A stretch of DNA of 18,703 bases, taken from contig DAAQ01000044.1 in NCBI GenBank assembly GCA_001701225.1, forward strand, positions 1 to 18,703. Direction: 5' to 3'. Source of the stretch: Bacteroidales bacterium H5 (GTDB lineage: Bacteria; Bacteroidota; Bacteroidia; Bacteroidales; Muribaculaceae). The translations under genes and the position numbers were made by a program. Position 1 is the stretch's first letter. Every line of letters starts with the position of its first letter. The notes beneath the pieces were generated by a model. The model made no database searches, had not been told where the DNA came from, and saw nothing but the letters and a program-made list of their open reading frames with translations. Of the stretch, positions 6,419 to 14,070 are shown one piece after another.

Positions 6419-7108
6419 ATGGCAAGCAGTATGTATGAGAACCTGATGACGCTGCCCCTCTTCAAAGGGGTCAGCTACAACCGTGTGTCCGAAATAGTGG
6501 GCAAGACACGTCTGGGATTCCTCAAATATCTTCCCGGCGACCCCCTCGTGCGCGTCGGCGAGCCATGCACGGGCATCAAGTTCATCATCACCGGAAGCGT
6601 ACGCCTCACCATACACAACGTCTCGGACAGATTCCGCGTCATGCAGACACTCAACGCGCCCTCTGTCATCTCGCCCGATTTCCTCTTCGGGCGCGACACG
6701 CTCTATCCCGCCGACGGAGTGGCCATAGACACGGTGTCGGTGATGCAGATAGCTAAGTCTGATTTCATATCGCTGCTTCACGAGGACGAGATAATCCTGT
6801 TCAACTATCTCAACATCCTGTCTACCAACGCACAGAAAGCCATCAACGGCGTCATGGCCCTCACATCCGGCTCGCTCGAGGAGCGCATCGCGTTCTGGAT
6901 AATAGCCCTGACCCAGATGGACGCGACCGACATAGTGCTGCAGGCACGTCAGCGCGACCTGTACGCCCTGTTCGGAGTGCAGCGCACATCGTTCATGGCC
7001 GCGCTCGACTCGCTGCGCGACAGGGGCATAATCACATACAGCACCAACGAGATAAACGTGCTGTCGCGCCGCGAACTCCGTTCGGTCCTCCTCAACGTCT
7101 CGGACTGA
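6419..7108 (+). CDS. Crp/Fnr-family transcriptional regulator
   Basis: A 229-aa protein with an N-terminal cyclic-nucleotide-binding-type beta-roll (about 12-118; GEPCTGIKFIITGSVRLTI at 47-65 is the recognisable core), a dimerisation helix (about 122-148), and a C-terminal winged helix (about 152-216) with the recognition region RQRDLYALFGVQRTSFMAALDSLRDRGII. The phosphate-binding cassette of true cAMP receptors is not seen (PSVISPDFLFGRDTLYP at that place), nor an Fnr-like cysteine cluster, so the ligand is unknown. A second in-frame ATG at 6431 (MYENLM) is an equally possible start. No consensus promoter is visible between the upstream terminator and this gene. It converges on radC with only 2 nt between the stops. 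Confidence 0.9.
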   Translation: MASSMYENLMTLPLFKGVSYNRVSEIVGKTRLGFLKYLPGDPLVRVGEPCTGIKFIITGSVRLTIHNVSDRFRVMQTLNAPSVISPDFLFGRDTLYPADGVAIDTVSVMQIAKSDFISLLHEDEIILFNYLNILSTNAQKAINGVMALTSGSLEERIAFWIIALTQMDATDIVLQARQRDLYALFGVQRTSFMAALDSLRDRGIITYSTNEINVLSRRELRSVLLNVSD

Positions 7109-7110
7109 CC

Positions 7111-7818
7111 TCACAGACGGCCATTGTCGGTATAAGAATAGTGGTTGCCGCGTGCTATGATTATATGGTCGAGCACACGGATGTCGAGCAGCGCGGCGCC
7201 ATCCTTGATCTTGCGTGTCAGCGCATCGTCCTGTCCCGAGGGTGCCGGATTGCCCGACGGATGGTTGTGCACCAGTATTATACCCTCGGCCAGACAGTCC
7301 ACGGCACGTTTCAGCAGCAACTTAACGTCTACCACCGTCGCGGCGGTGCCACCCTGCGATATGCAGCGGCGGTATTTGACCCTGTTGGCACGCGACAGCA
7401 TCAGCACCCAGAACTCCTCATAGTCAAGAGCCTCGAGATGCGGCTGCATCAGACTCACGGCATCCGCGCTCGACCGTATCAGCGGGTCTTCGTGCATACC
7501 GGCCTGCTCACGGTTGCGCCGTCCGAGCTCGAACGCCGCGGCGAGGCTCACGGCCTTTGCGGGGCCCACCCCCTTGTACTTTCGCATCAGCTCGTCCATG
7601 CTCAGGGCCGCAAGCCTGTCGACACGGCTGTCGCAGTCGATAAGTATGTTGCGGGCCATGTCTACCACCGACATCCCCGGCAGGCCGCCGCCGAATATTA
7701 TGGCCACAAGCTCGGCATCGCTCAGCGAGCGTATCCCCTGCGTGAGCGCCTTCTCGCGCGGGCGGTCGTCATCGCCGAGGTTCCTGATGGGTATGGAGGA
7801 GAAAGGTGTGGTTTCCAT
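7111..7818 (-). CDS. radC: RadC family protein (JAB/MPN domain)
   Basis: RadC (UPF0758) protein of 235 aa. The N-terminal part has the family's DRPREKALTQGIRSLSDAELVAIIF (18-42) and a helix-hairpin-helix-like KGVGPAKA (82-89). The C-terminal JAB domain has E134/E135 in YEEFWVLML and the metal-binding JAMM motif HNHPSGNPAPSGQD (184-197) complete. Despite the name, a role in DNA repair is not established; JAMM domains are metallo-hydrolases or isopeptidases, and related RadC-like proteins often occur on mobile elements. Here it is the last gene of the five-gene operon, with its ATG one base after the stop of the glycosyltransferase gene (TAG-G-ATG). No terminator is visible after it because the Crp-like gene runs into it tail to tail. 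Confidence 0.95.
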   Translation of the reverse strand: METTPFSSIPIRNLGDDDRPREKALTQGIRSLSDAELVAIIFGGGLPGMSVVDMARNILIDCDSRVDRLAALSMDELMRKYKGVGPAKAVSLAAAFELGRRNREQAGMHEDPLIRSSADAVSLMQPHLEALDYEEFWVLMLSRANRVKYRRCISQGGTAATVVDVKLLLKRAVDCLAEGIILVHNHPSGNPAPSGQDDALTRKIKDGAALLDIRVLDHIIIARGNHYSYTDNGRL

Positions 7819-7819
7819 C

Positions 7820-8818
7820 CTATTTGCCTTTGCGTATCAGTATCTCCTCCTCGATGTCGCGTCCACGCCCGAAGAGTATCTTGGTGACGTATGCCTTGAT
7901 GAACCCGGTGCCATAGCCCGTTATCTGTATCACGCTCGCGGGGACAGCCTTTGCGGCTATCACCGGCGACTTGGTCAGCAGCAGGGCATGTGCGAATATC
8001 GCAAGGAGGTATACCCCTATCGGCAGTAGCCACCACGGCGACACGAATATGCCCAGGAGCACCAACACGACACCGATTATCACGGCGAGGGCCGGGAGCG
8101 TATGCACCAGCTTCATCGAGCCGGGATAGAGAAGCCGGAGGGTGATGCGCGACATGCCGAACACATGCACCTGACGGAAGAACTTGACGAAATCGACCCT
8201 GCGCTTGTGGTAGACATAGGCCGGGCGGATGAGACCTATCGAGAATCCGGCCTGACGGATGCGGGTGCTCATGTCGATATCTTCGGAGAACATCTCGCGG
8301 AATCCACCCACCTTGTCGTAGACACGGCGCGAGAAGCCCATGTTGAACGTGCGGGGCACGAATTTCTCCATGCTCACCTTGCCGCCGCGTATGCCACCGG
8401 TGGTGAGCAGCGAGGTCATGGCATAGCTTATGGCCTTCTGGGTGGTGCTGAAAGATTCGTGGGCCGCGTCGGGACCTCCGAAACAGTCGAGCGGACGGGC
8501 GTCAAGCTCGCGCGACAGCACCTCGAAATAGCCGGGAGGTATGACGCAGTCCGAGTCGAAGAATATAAAATACTCTCCCTCGGCCCTCTCCAAGCCATAG
8601 TTGCGGGCTATGGAGCGCCCCTCGTTCTCCTTGTAGTAATATTTTGACCTGACGCCGGGGTATGCCCTGACGACATCGCCGCAAGGCTCGGTCGAGCCAT
8701 CCTCAACGATGACGGCCTCGAAATCCTTGCTCGTCTGCGCGTCGAGGCTCCGCATCAGGTCTGAGACCTCGTCGACACGGTTGTAGACAGGGACAATGAC
8801 AGAGAATCGGGGTGCCAT
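7820..8818 (-). CDS. Family 2 glycosyltransferase with C-terminal membrane anchor
   Basis: A 332-aa inverting GT-A enzyme. The N-terminus has FSVIVPVYNRVDEV (5-18), VIVEDGSTEPCGD (36-48), the nucleotide-sugar/metal DxD motif FFDSD (86-90) and FSEDIDMSTRIRQAGFSIG (177-195), whose ED is the usual catalytic base region. After the catalytic domain come two clear transmembrane segments (about 240-262 and 264-283) and a third weaker one (about 290-310), ending in a charged tail. It should act on the cytoplasmic face of the inner membrane, transferring a sugar to a lipid-linked or membrane acceptor; donor and acceptor are unknown. The start overlaps the nspC stop by one base (TGATG), so translation is probably coupled. 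Confidence 0.92.
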   Translation of the reverse strand: MAPRFSVIVPVYNRVDEVSDLMRSLDAQTSKDFEAVIVEDGSTEPCGDVVRAYPGVRSKYYYKENEGRSIARNYGLERAEGEYFIFFDSDCVIPPGYFEVLSRELDARPLDCFGGPDAAHESFSTTQKAISYAMTSLLTTGGIRGGKVSMEKFVPRTFNMGFSRRVYDKVGGFREMFSEDIDMSTRIRQAGFSIGLIRPAYVYHKRRVDFVKFFRQVHVFGMSRITLRLLYPGSMKLVHTLPALAVIIGVVLVLLGIFVSPWWLLPIGVYLLAIFAHALLLTKSPVIAAKAVPASVIQITGYGTGFIKAYVTKILFGRGRDIEEEILIRKGK

Positions 8819-9948
8819 CAGCTCATGCGGTTCTTATAGTCCTCGTATGTGAACTCTCTCAGATACTCACACCCGCCGTCCGGGCGGCAGAGCACAACCG
8901 AGGGGTGCTGGATGCCGTTAAACATGGTTGTCTTGACGATGGTGTAGTGGTTCATGTCCTCGAGCGTGAGGCGGTCGCCGGGCCGCAGGGGAGCCTCAAA
9001 GGCCCAGTCGCCCACATAGTCGCCGCTCAGGCACGAGTTGCCGCCGAGGCGGTAGACGGGCAGGCCCTCGGCCTCGGGCACGCTCTCGGTGATGGCGGGC
9101 TTGTATGGCATCTCCAGACAGTCGGGCATGTGGCAGGCGAACGATGCGTCTATGATTGCCGTCCTCACCCCCTGGTTCTCGACTACATCGAGCACCGATG
9201 TAATCAGGTCTCCGGTGCGCCATGTGAAGGCACTCCCCGGTTCCATTATCACCTTCAGCCACGGATAGCGGGCCTTGAAATCCTTGAGCAGTCCTATGAG
9301 GTGATCCACGTCATATCCCTCGCGGGTCATCAGGTGTCCGCCCCCGAAATTGACCCATTTCACCTGCGGCAGCCATCGTCCGAACTGCTGCTCGAAGGCC
9401 GCGAGGACTTTGGCGAGGTCGTATGATGTGCTCTCGCACAGGGCGTGGAAATGCAGCCCCTCGATACCCTCGGGGAGTGTGTCGCCAAGCTGCTCTGCCG
9501 TGACGCCGAACCTCGACCCGGGCAGCGCCGGATTATATATCTCCGTCTCTATCACCGAGCACTGCGGATTGATCCTGAGCCCCGGCGAGACACCGGCGTC
9601 AACGGTGCGGGCGCCATAGCGCTCCCACTGCGACAGCGAGTTGAAGGTGATGTGCGTGGCCCTGTCAAGGAACTCTCCGATGGTGGCGGGGGTATAGACG
9701 GGACAGTAGACATGCGCCTCGCCCCCCAGCTCCTCGTTGCCGAGGCGCAGCTCGTTGAGCGAGCTGGCCGTGAAATCGCGGTTATACTCCCTGACGATGG
9801 GGAATGTGCGCCAGAGGGCATTGGCCTTGAAGGCCATGATGATGTTGACACCGGCCTCGCGCTCGACACGGTTTATCAGCGCGAGGTTGCGCCGCAGCCG
9901 CTCCTCATACACGATATAGAACGGGGTGGGAATATCCTGAATCCTCAT
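8818..9948 (-). CDS. nspC: Carboxynorspermidine/carboxyspermidine decarboxylase
   Basis: A PLP enzyme of the alanine racemase-fold decarboxylases, 376 aa, normal for NspC. It removes CO2 from carboxyspermidine (or carboxynorspermidine), the last step of the alternative polyamine route used by many Bacteroidetes. Seen are TPFYIVYEERL (8-18), IIMAFKANALW with the PLP lysine K41, FNSLSQWERYG, HFHALCES, a glycine-rich NFGGGHLMTREGY phosphate-binding loop, IMEPGSAFTWRTG, the short FACHMPDCLEMPY, and RLGGNSCLSGDYVGDW containing the active-site cysteine region. The partner dehydrogenase (CASDH) is not in the window. The ATG overlaps the helicase stop by 4 nt (ATGA). Choice of symbol rests on these family-specific motifs. 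Confidence 0.95.
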   Translation of the reverse strand: MRIQDIPTPFYIVYEERLRRNLALINRVEREAGVNIIMAFKANALWRTFPIVREYNRDFTASSLNELRLGNEELGGEAHVYCPVYTPATIGEFLDRATHITFNSLSQWERYGARTVDAGVSPGLRINPQCSVIETEIYNPALPGSRFGVTAEQLGDTLPEGIEGLHFHALCESTSYDLAKVLAAFEQQFGRWLPQVKWVNFGGGHLMTREGYDVDHLIGLLKDFKARYPWLKVIMEPGSAFTWRTGDLITSVLDVVENQGVRTAIIDASFACHMPDCLEMPYKPAITESVPEAEGLPVYRLGGNSCLSGDYVGDWAFEAPLRPGDRLTLEDMNHYTIVKTTMFNGIQHPSVVLCRPDGGCEYLREFTYEDYKNRMS

Positions 9949-12287
9949 AAGATTACGAATTTTGCGTATTTTAGCAACAATACCCTCTGTGGGGTGTCGT
10001 CATTGTCGAACTCGACCATAATCCTGGGCCCGACTCCACCTTCGGCCATAATCCCGGCCACTGTGCCGGTGCCGAATCGGGGATGATGTATCCTCATCCC
10101 TGCCGTGAGCTCGCCGGGGGTGTGGGCCACGAAATCTCCGTCAGCCGCAGCGGGGCGCGGCAATGATGCCACTGGCTTCGCGGCACCGGGGCGCAGGGAG
10201 GCGAGAGACTGTGCCGTCCCGGCCATCGAGCGGCCGAAACCGTATTGAGGTTCCCGGCGTGCCGGGGCCTGTACCTGCGGACGGCTCACATCGGTGCCCG
10301 AGGCGTTGAGATATTTGCGGTCTATCTCCTTGAGGAATGGCGAGATGCTTGTGCTCATGAAATTGCCGTTCCTGAAACGCTGTGTGGCATAACTCATCAT
10401 GCAGAAACTCTTTGCCCTCGTTATGGCCACATAGAGCAGACGGCGCTCCTCCTCGATCTCGGCCTGCGAGCCCTGGGCCATCGACGAGGGGAAAAGTCCG
10501 TCCTCGACCCCGACGATAAACACGTTGTTGAACTCCAGGCCCTTGGCCGAGTGTACGGTCATCAGCGTCACGCGGTCCTCAGACCCGGTGTCGTCCGAGT
10601 CCTGGTCGGTGGAGAGCGAGACGGTGGTGAGGAACGCCGACATGGTGAGCCCCGAAGGGTCTTCGGCACCTCCGGCCTCGCGTGTCTCCTCGACAAATCC
10701 CCTCACGGCCCCCATGAGCTCGTTGAGGTTCTCCTTTTTCGATATGTTCTCGGGGGTTGTGTCACTGTCATACATCGAGGCCATCCCCGTACGCTGCAAT
10801 ATGCGGTATGCCAGCACATCGGCCTGGGCCTTCTCGTCGTCGAGCGCGATGAACTCCTCGATCAGGTCCTGGAACTCGGCCAGCTTCTTGCGGGCCGCAC
10901 CCTTGACCTCGGCGGGAATCATGTCGGGGGTAGTCAGCACGTGCCACAGGCTGCGTCCGTTGCGCATGGCCGCGCTCTGAAGCCTCTGCACGGTGGTGTC
11001 GCCGATGCCGCGGGCCGGATAGTTTATCACCCTGCGCAGGGCCTCGTCATCGTCGGGATTGACCGCGAGGCGGAAATATGCCAGGGCGTCCTTGACCTCC
11101 TTGCGCTGATAGAACGACAGGCCTCCGTATATCCTGTAGGGGATATTGCGCTTGCGCAGGGCCTCCTCGAGCACTCGGCTCTGGGCGTTGGTACGGTAGA
11201 GGATGGCGAAGTCATTGTATGCGTCGCCGGACGTGACACGCTGCTGCGCCAGACGGGCCGCGACCTTGTATGACTCCTCCATGTCCGAATAGCACTTGAC
11301 CACCTCGACCCGCTCCCCCTTCGAGTTCTCCGAATAGACGTTCTTGGGTATCTGTTCGCGGTTGCGGGCTATGAGGCTCCCGGCTGCGTTGATGATGTTC
11401 TGCGTCGAGCGGTAGTTGCGCTCGAGCTTGAATGTGCGCAGCGCGGGGAAATCCTCGCACAGGTGCAGTATGTTGCCTATATTGGCGCCACGGAACGAGT
11501 AGATGCTCTGCGCGTCGTCGCCGACGACACAGAGGCGACCGTGTTTGCGCACCAGCTTCTCGACTATGCGGTGCTGGCAGGCGTTGGTGTCCTGATACTC
11601 GTCGACCAGCACATACATGAAGCGCTCCTGATACATCTCTGCGACCTCGGGATGCTCGTCGAACAGGCGGTTTGTGAAGAAGAGCAGGTCGTCAAAGTCC
11701 ATCGCCTCGGCAATAGCGCAACGGCTTGCATAGAGGCGGTATATCTGCGCCACACGCGGACGTCCGTTCTTGGCGTCGGCAGCCATCATCTGCGGGCTCG
11801 CGGCATAACCGTCGGGCGATATGAGGGCATTCTTGGCGTTTGAGATCTCGCCGAGCACTGTGGCCGGCTTGTATTGTTTCTCGTCGAGCCCGAGCTCCTT
11901 GATGATATTTTTTATCAGGTTGCGCGAGTCGGCGGTATCGTATATTGTGAACCCCGGCTTGAATCCAAGGAGCGGGGCATGAGCCCGGAGGATGCGCGAG
12001 AATATCGAATGGAACGTGCCCATCCACAGCTTCGAGGCAGTCTCCTCGCCGACCAGTGCCTCGATGCGCTCGCGCATCTCGCGGGCTGCCTTGTTGGTGA
12101 ATGTAAGGGCCAGAATCCTCCACGGCGGAATGCCCATGGCGAGCAGATGCACTATCTTGTATGTGATGACGCGCGTCTTGCCCGACCCGGCCCCGGCTAT
12201 GACGAGCTCCGGGCCGTCGAGATACTCGACGGCCTCGCGCTGCTGCGGGTTGAGCTTGCAGAGATATTCTTCGGGGTCCTGTATCAT
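9945..12287 (-). CDS. pcrA: PcrA/UvrD-type superfamily 1A DNA helicase
   Basis: A 780-aa 3'-5' DNA helicase acting in nucleotide excision and mismatch repair and in clearing proteins or stalled polymerases from DNA. All SF1A motifs are present: Q-motif LNPQQREAV (12-20), Walker A AGAGSGKT (31-38), Ia TFTNKAAREM (62-71), II VDEYQDTN (228-235), III GDDAQSIYSFRGA (256-268), IV around RSTQNI, V TVHSAKGLEF and VI LLYVAITRAK. A low-complexity Ala/Pro/Arg linker follows, then a C-terminal Tudor-like segment (GMRIHHPRFGTGTVAGI...LLLKYAKFVIL), which in PcrA and UvrD binds RNA polymerase. The ATG overlaps the stop of the C69 peptidase gene by 4 nt (ATGA). UvrD and PcrA cannot be told apart from sequence alone. 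Confidence 0.96.
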   Translation of the reverse strand: MIQDPEEYLCKLNPQQREAVEYLDGPELVIAGAGSGKTRVITYKIVHLLAMGIPPWRILALTFTNKAAREMRERIEALVGEETASKLWMGTFHSIFSRILRAHAPLLGFKPGFTIYDTADSRNLIKNIIKELGLDEKQYKPATVLGEISNAKNALISPDGYAASPQMMAADAKNGRPRVAQIYRLYASRCAIAEAMDFDDLLFFTNRLFDEHPEVAEMYQERFMYVLVDEYQDTNACQHRIVEKLVRKHGRLCVVGDDAQSIYSFRGANIGNILHLCEDFPALRTFKLERNYRSTQNIINAAGSLIARNREQIPKNVYSENSKGERVEVVKCYSDMEESYKVAARLAQQRVTSGDAYNDFAILYRTNAQSRVLEEALRKRNIPYRIYGGLSFYQRKEVKDALAYFRLAVNPDDDEALRRVINYPARGIGDTTVQRLQSAAMRNGRSLWHVLTTPDMIPAEVKGAARKKLAEFQDLIEEFIALDDEKAQADVLAYRILQRTGMASMYDSDTTPENISKKENLNELMGAVRGFVEETREAGGAEDPSGLTMSAFLTTVSLSTDQDSDDTGSEDRVTLMTVHSAKGLEFNNVFIVGVEDGLFPSSMAQGSQAEIEEERRLLYVAITRAKSFCMMSYATQRFRNGNFMSTSISPFLKEIDRKYLNASGTDVSRPQVQAPARREPQYGFGRSMAGTAQSLASLRPGAAKPVASLPRPAAADGDFVAHTPGELTAGMRIHHPRFGTGTVAGIMAEGGVGPRIMVEFDNDDTPQRVLLLKYAKFVIL

Positions 12288-13933
12288 TTCTTCTTGATAT
12301 CCTTGACTTTCAGGCGGTCGCCGGTCTCGGTGGCTATGGCGCGGTAGTAGCGCTCGTCATATCCGGGGAAATCGGGATAGGCGCACATGCCGTAGGGGGT
12401 GCGTTCGAAATCGCCGTCCTTCTCCTTTTTCACATTGCCGTCGAGATACTTGACCAGCAGATAGTCGCCCAGGGCGCGGTAGTTCCTGAGATAGCGCGCC
12501 GAGGCCATTTCGGTATGGGCCTGGAGGGCTGCGGCGGCATCGGCGGGCGCCATGGCGGCCACGGCAGTCTTGAGCGAGTCGACCTCGGCCTCGAGAGTAG
12601 ACTCCTCGGCACGCTGCACACGGCGTATGTCGGGTATCATCTGCGAGTAGCGGTGATATGCCTGGTTGGCCACATAGTTGTTGACCCAGAAGGCCGCGTC
12701 CCACGATAGGTTGAGCATATCGCCGTTGCCCACCTCAAACTCATGGGGCACCTTGGTCATTGAGTTATAGACGGGGACATATACGCAGGTGTTGGTGTCG
12801 TCGACACCGAACCAGAGTATCCCCCTCATCCCCTCGGGGTGCGAGGCGTTCATCTGCGACACCAGCGAAAAGCCTGTCTGCTGGGTGGCGGTGGCGCGCT
12901 CGTTGAGATACTCGACACCGTCGACCTTGAAGGTCATCGGCCTCCAGCGGTAGGGCACGCTGTATGGCCCGGCACCCACATCCTTGGTCATATCCATCGG
13001 CGTACCCTCGAAATGGTCGCGCATGGCCCACTTCATGTCGTTGACGCTGACCTTGCGGTCGGGCTTGACGAAGAGGGGCATCACCTCGCCCTCCGAGTCG
13101 AGAATCCACGGGAGATAGCGGTCCATACCGTCGGCAAAACGGTTGAAATAGCTCCACACACGGCCGTCGCACCCTCGGGTGGCAGTGCCGTCGAGCTCAC
13201 AGTATGCGCTCGAAAAGCTGAAATCCTCATCCTTGCCCTTGAAATATCCCATCTTGCGGGCAAAGTCTATCACGTCGGGCGAGCAGATGGTGTTATCCTT
13301 GTCCTTGCGGTCAAACTTGTGTATGCGGGGGAAATTGGCATGGCCCGATATGCAGTCGTCGGGCACGCGGCGAGCCACCCATACGGCCCCCTTCTCCTTG
13401 CCACCCTTGCCGATCAGCTCCATTATCCATGCCTCGTCGGCATCGGCGATTGTGAACGACTCACCCTCCGAGCAATAGCCATATTCCTTAACCAGGTCGG
13501 TCATCACCTTTATGGCCTCGCGGGGTGTCTTTGAGCGCTCGAGGGCTATATATATCAGCGAGCCGTAGTCGATGATGCCGGTAGTGTCGACCAGCTCCTC
13601 ACGTCCGCCCCAGGTGCTCTCGACTATGGTGAGGCCATGCTCGTTCATGTTGCCGATGGTGGTATATGTGACCTCGGGCTGCGGAATCTCGCCCAGAGGC
13701 TTGCCGGTATCCCACTCGACCACCTTGCGCATCGAGCCGGGAGCATGCTTGCCCCCGGGAGTGTGATAGAGTTCGCCATACAGTGTGTGCGAGTCGGCGG
13801 CGTATGTCACCAGCACCGACCCGTCGGGTGTGGCGTTCTTGCCCGCCACGAGGCTTGTGCAGCCCAGGGCGGCCACAGGTGCCGCAAGAGCCAGGGCAGC
13901 GATAGCTGCGGTTATCTTATTCTGTGTCTTCAT
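12284..13933 (-). CDS. Secreted C69-family (U34) dipeptidase
   Basis: N-terminal nucleophile peptidase of the PepD/dipeptidase A family, 549 aa from the preferred start (MKTQNK at 13933; a longer in-frame start at 13954 lies within the promoter -7 element and is unlikely). The signal peptide spans about residues 1-24 and is followed directly by CTSLVAGKNATPDGSVLVTYAAD: C25 becomes the N-terminal catalytic cysteine after processing, as in this family. Further family marks are TTIGNMNEHGLTIVESTWGGRE, IDYGSLIYIALERSKTPREAI, and EGESFTIADADEAWIMELIGKG. It probably degrades dipeptides in the periplasm for peptide nutrition. It is the first gene of the five-gene operon and has a good promoter; why a periplasmic peptidase heads a transcript with helicase and polyamine genes is not evident. 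Confidence 0.93.
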   Translation of the reverse strand: MKTQNKITAAIAALALAAPVAALGCTSLVAGKNATPDGSVLVTYAADSHTLYGELYHTPGGKHAPGSMRKVVEWDTGKPLGEIPQPEVTYTTIGNMNEHGLTIVESTWGGREELVDTTGIIDYGSLIYIALERSKTPREAIKVMTDLVKEYGYCSEGESFTIADADEAWIMELIGKGGKEKGAVWVARRVPDDCISGHANFPRIHKFDRKDKDNTICSPDVIDFARKMGYFKGKDEDFSFSSAYCELDGTATRGCDGRVWSYFNRFADGMDRYLPWILDSEGEVMPLFVKPDRKVSVNDMKWAMRDHFEGTPMDMTKDVGAGPYSVPYRWRPMTFKVDGVEYLNERATATQQTGFSLVSQMNASHPEGMRGILWFGVDDTNTCVYVPVYNSMTKVPHEFEVGNGDMLNLSWDAAFWVNNYVANQAYHRYSQMIPDIRRVQRAEESTLEAEVDSLKTAVAAMAPADAAAALQAHTEMASARYLRNYRALGDYLLVKYLDGNVKKEKDGDFERTPYGMCAYPDFPGYDERYYRAIATETGDRLKVKDIKKK

Positions 13934-13951
13934 TCCTTGATATATAAAGTG

Positions 13952-13959
13952 CAAAAATA
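13952..13959 (-). promoter_or_regulatory. Promoter -7 element of the C69-pcrA-nspC-GT2-radC operon
   Basis: The minus strand reads TATTTTTG, an exact TAnnTTTG match, 18 nt before the ATG at 13933. TTG at 13981-13983 lies 21 nt upstream as a plausible -33 element. It is the only clear promoter found for the five genes. Confidence 0.72.
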
Positions 13960-14010
13960 GCGAATTTCCCCCAAACCCGCCAACGTTTCACAACTTTTAG
14001 GATATAAAAA

Positions 14011-14033
14011 TCCCGCCTCGTATGGCGGCGGGA
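14011..14033 (-). terminator. Intrinsic terminator of the serpin gene
   Basis: A 7-bp GC-rich stem, TCCCGCC at 14011-14017 with GGCGGGA at 14027-14033, is followed on the minus strand by TTTTTATAT. It lies 37 nt past the serpin stop codon and separates this gene from the C69 operon promoter. Confidence 0.85.
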
Positions 14034-14070
14034 GACGGAAATTTATATTATGTCTGAAAGTCAGGTATGA

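Noticed and set aside
10245..11273. 342-codon plus-strand frame inside the helicase gene
   Set aside because: The helicase has all SF1A motifs through this interval, and the plus-strand product has no recognisable domain.
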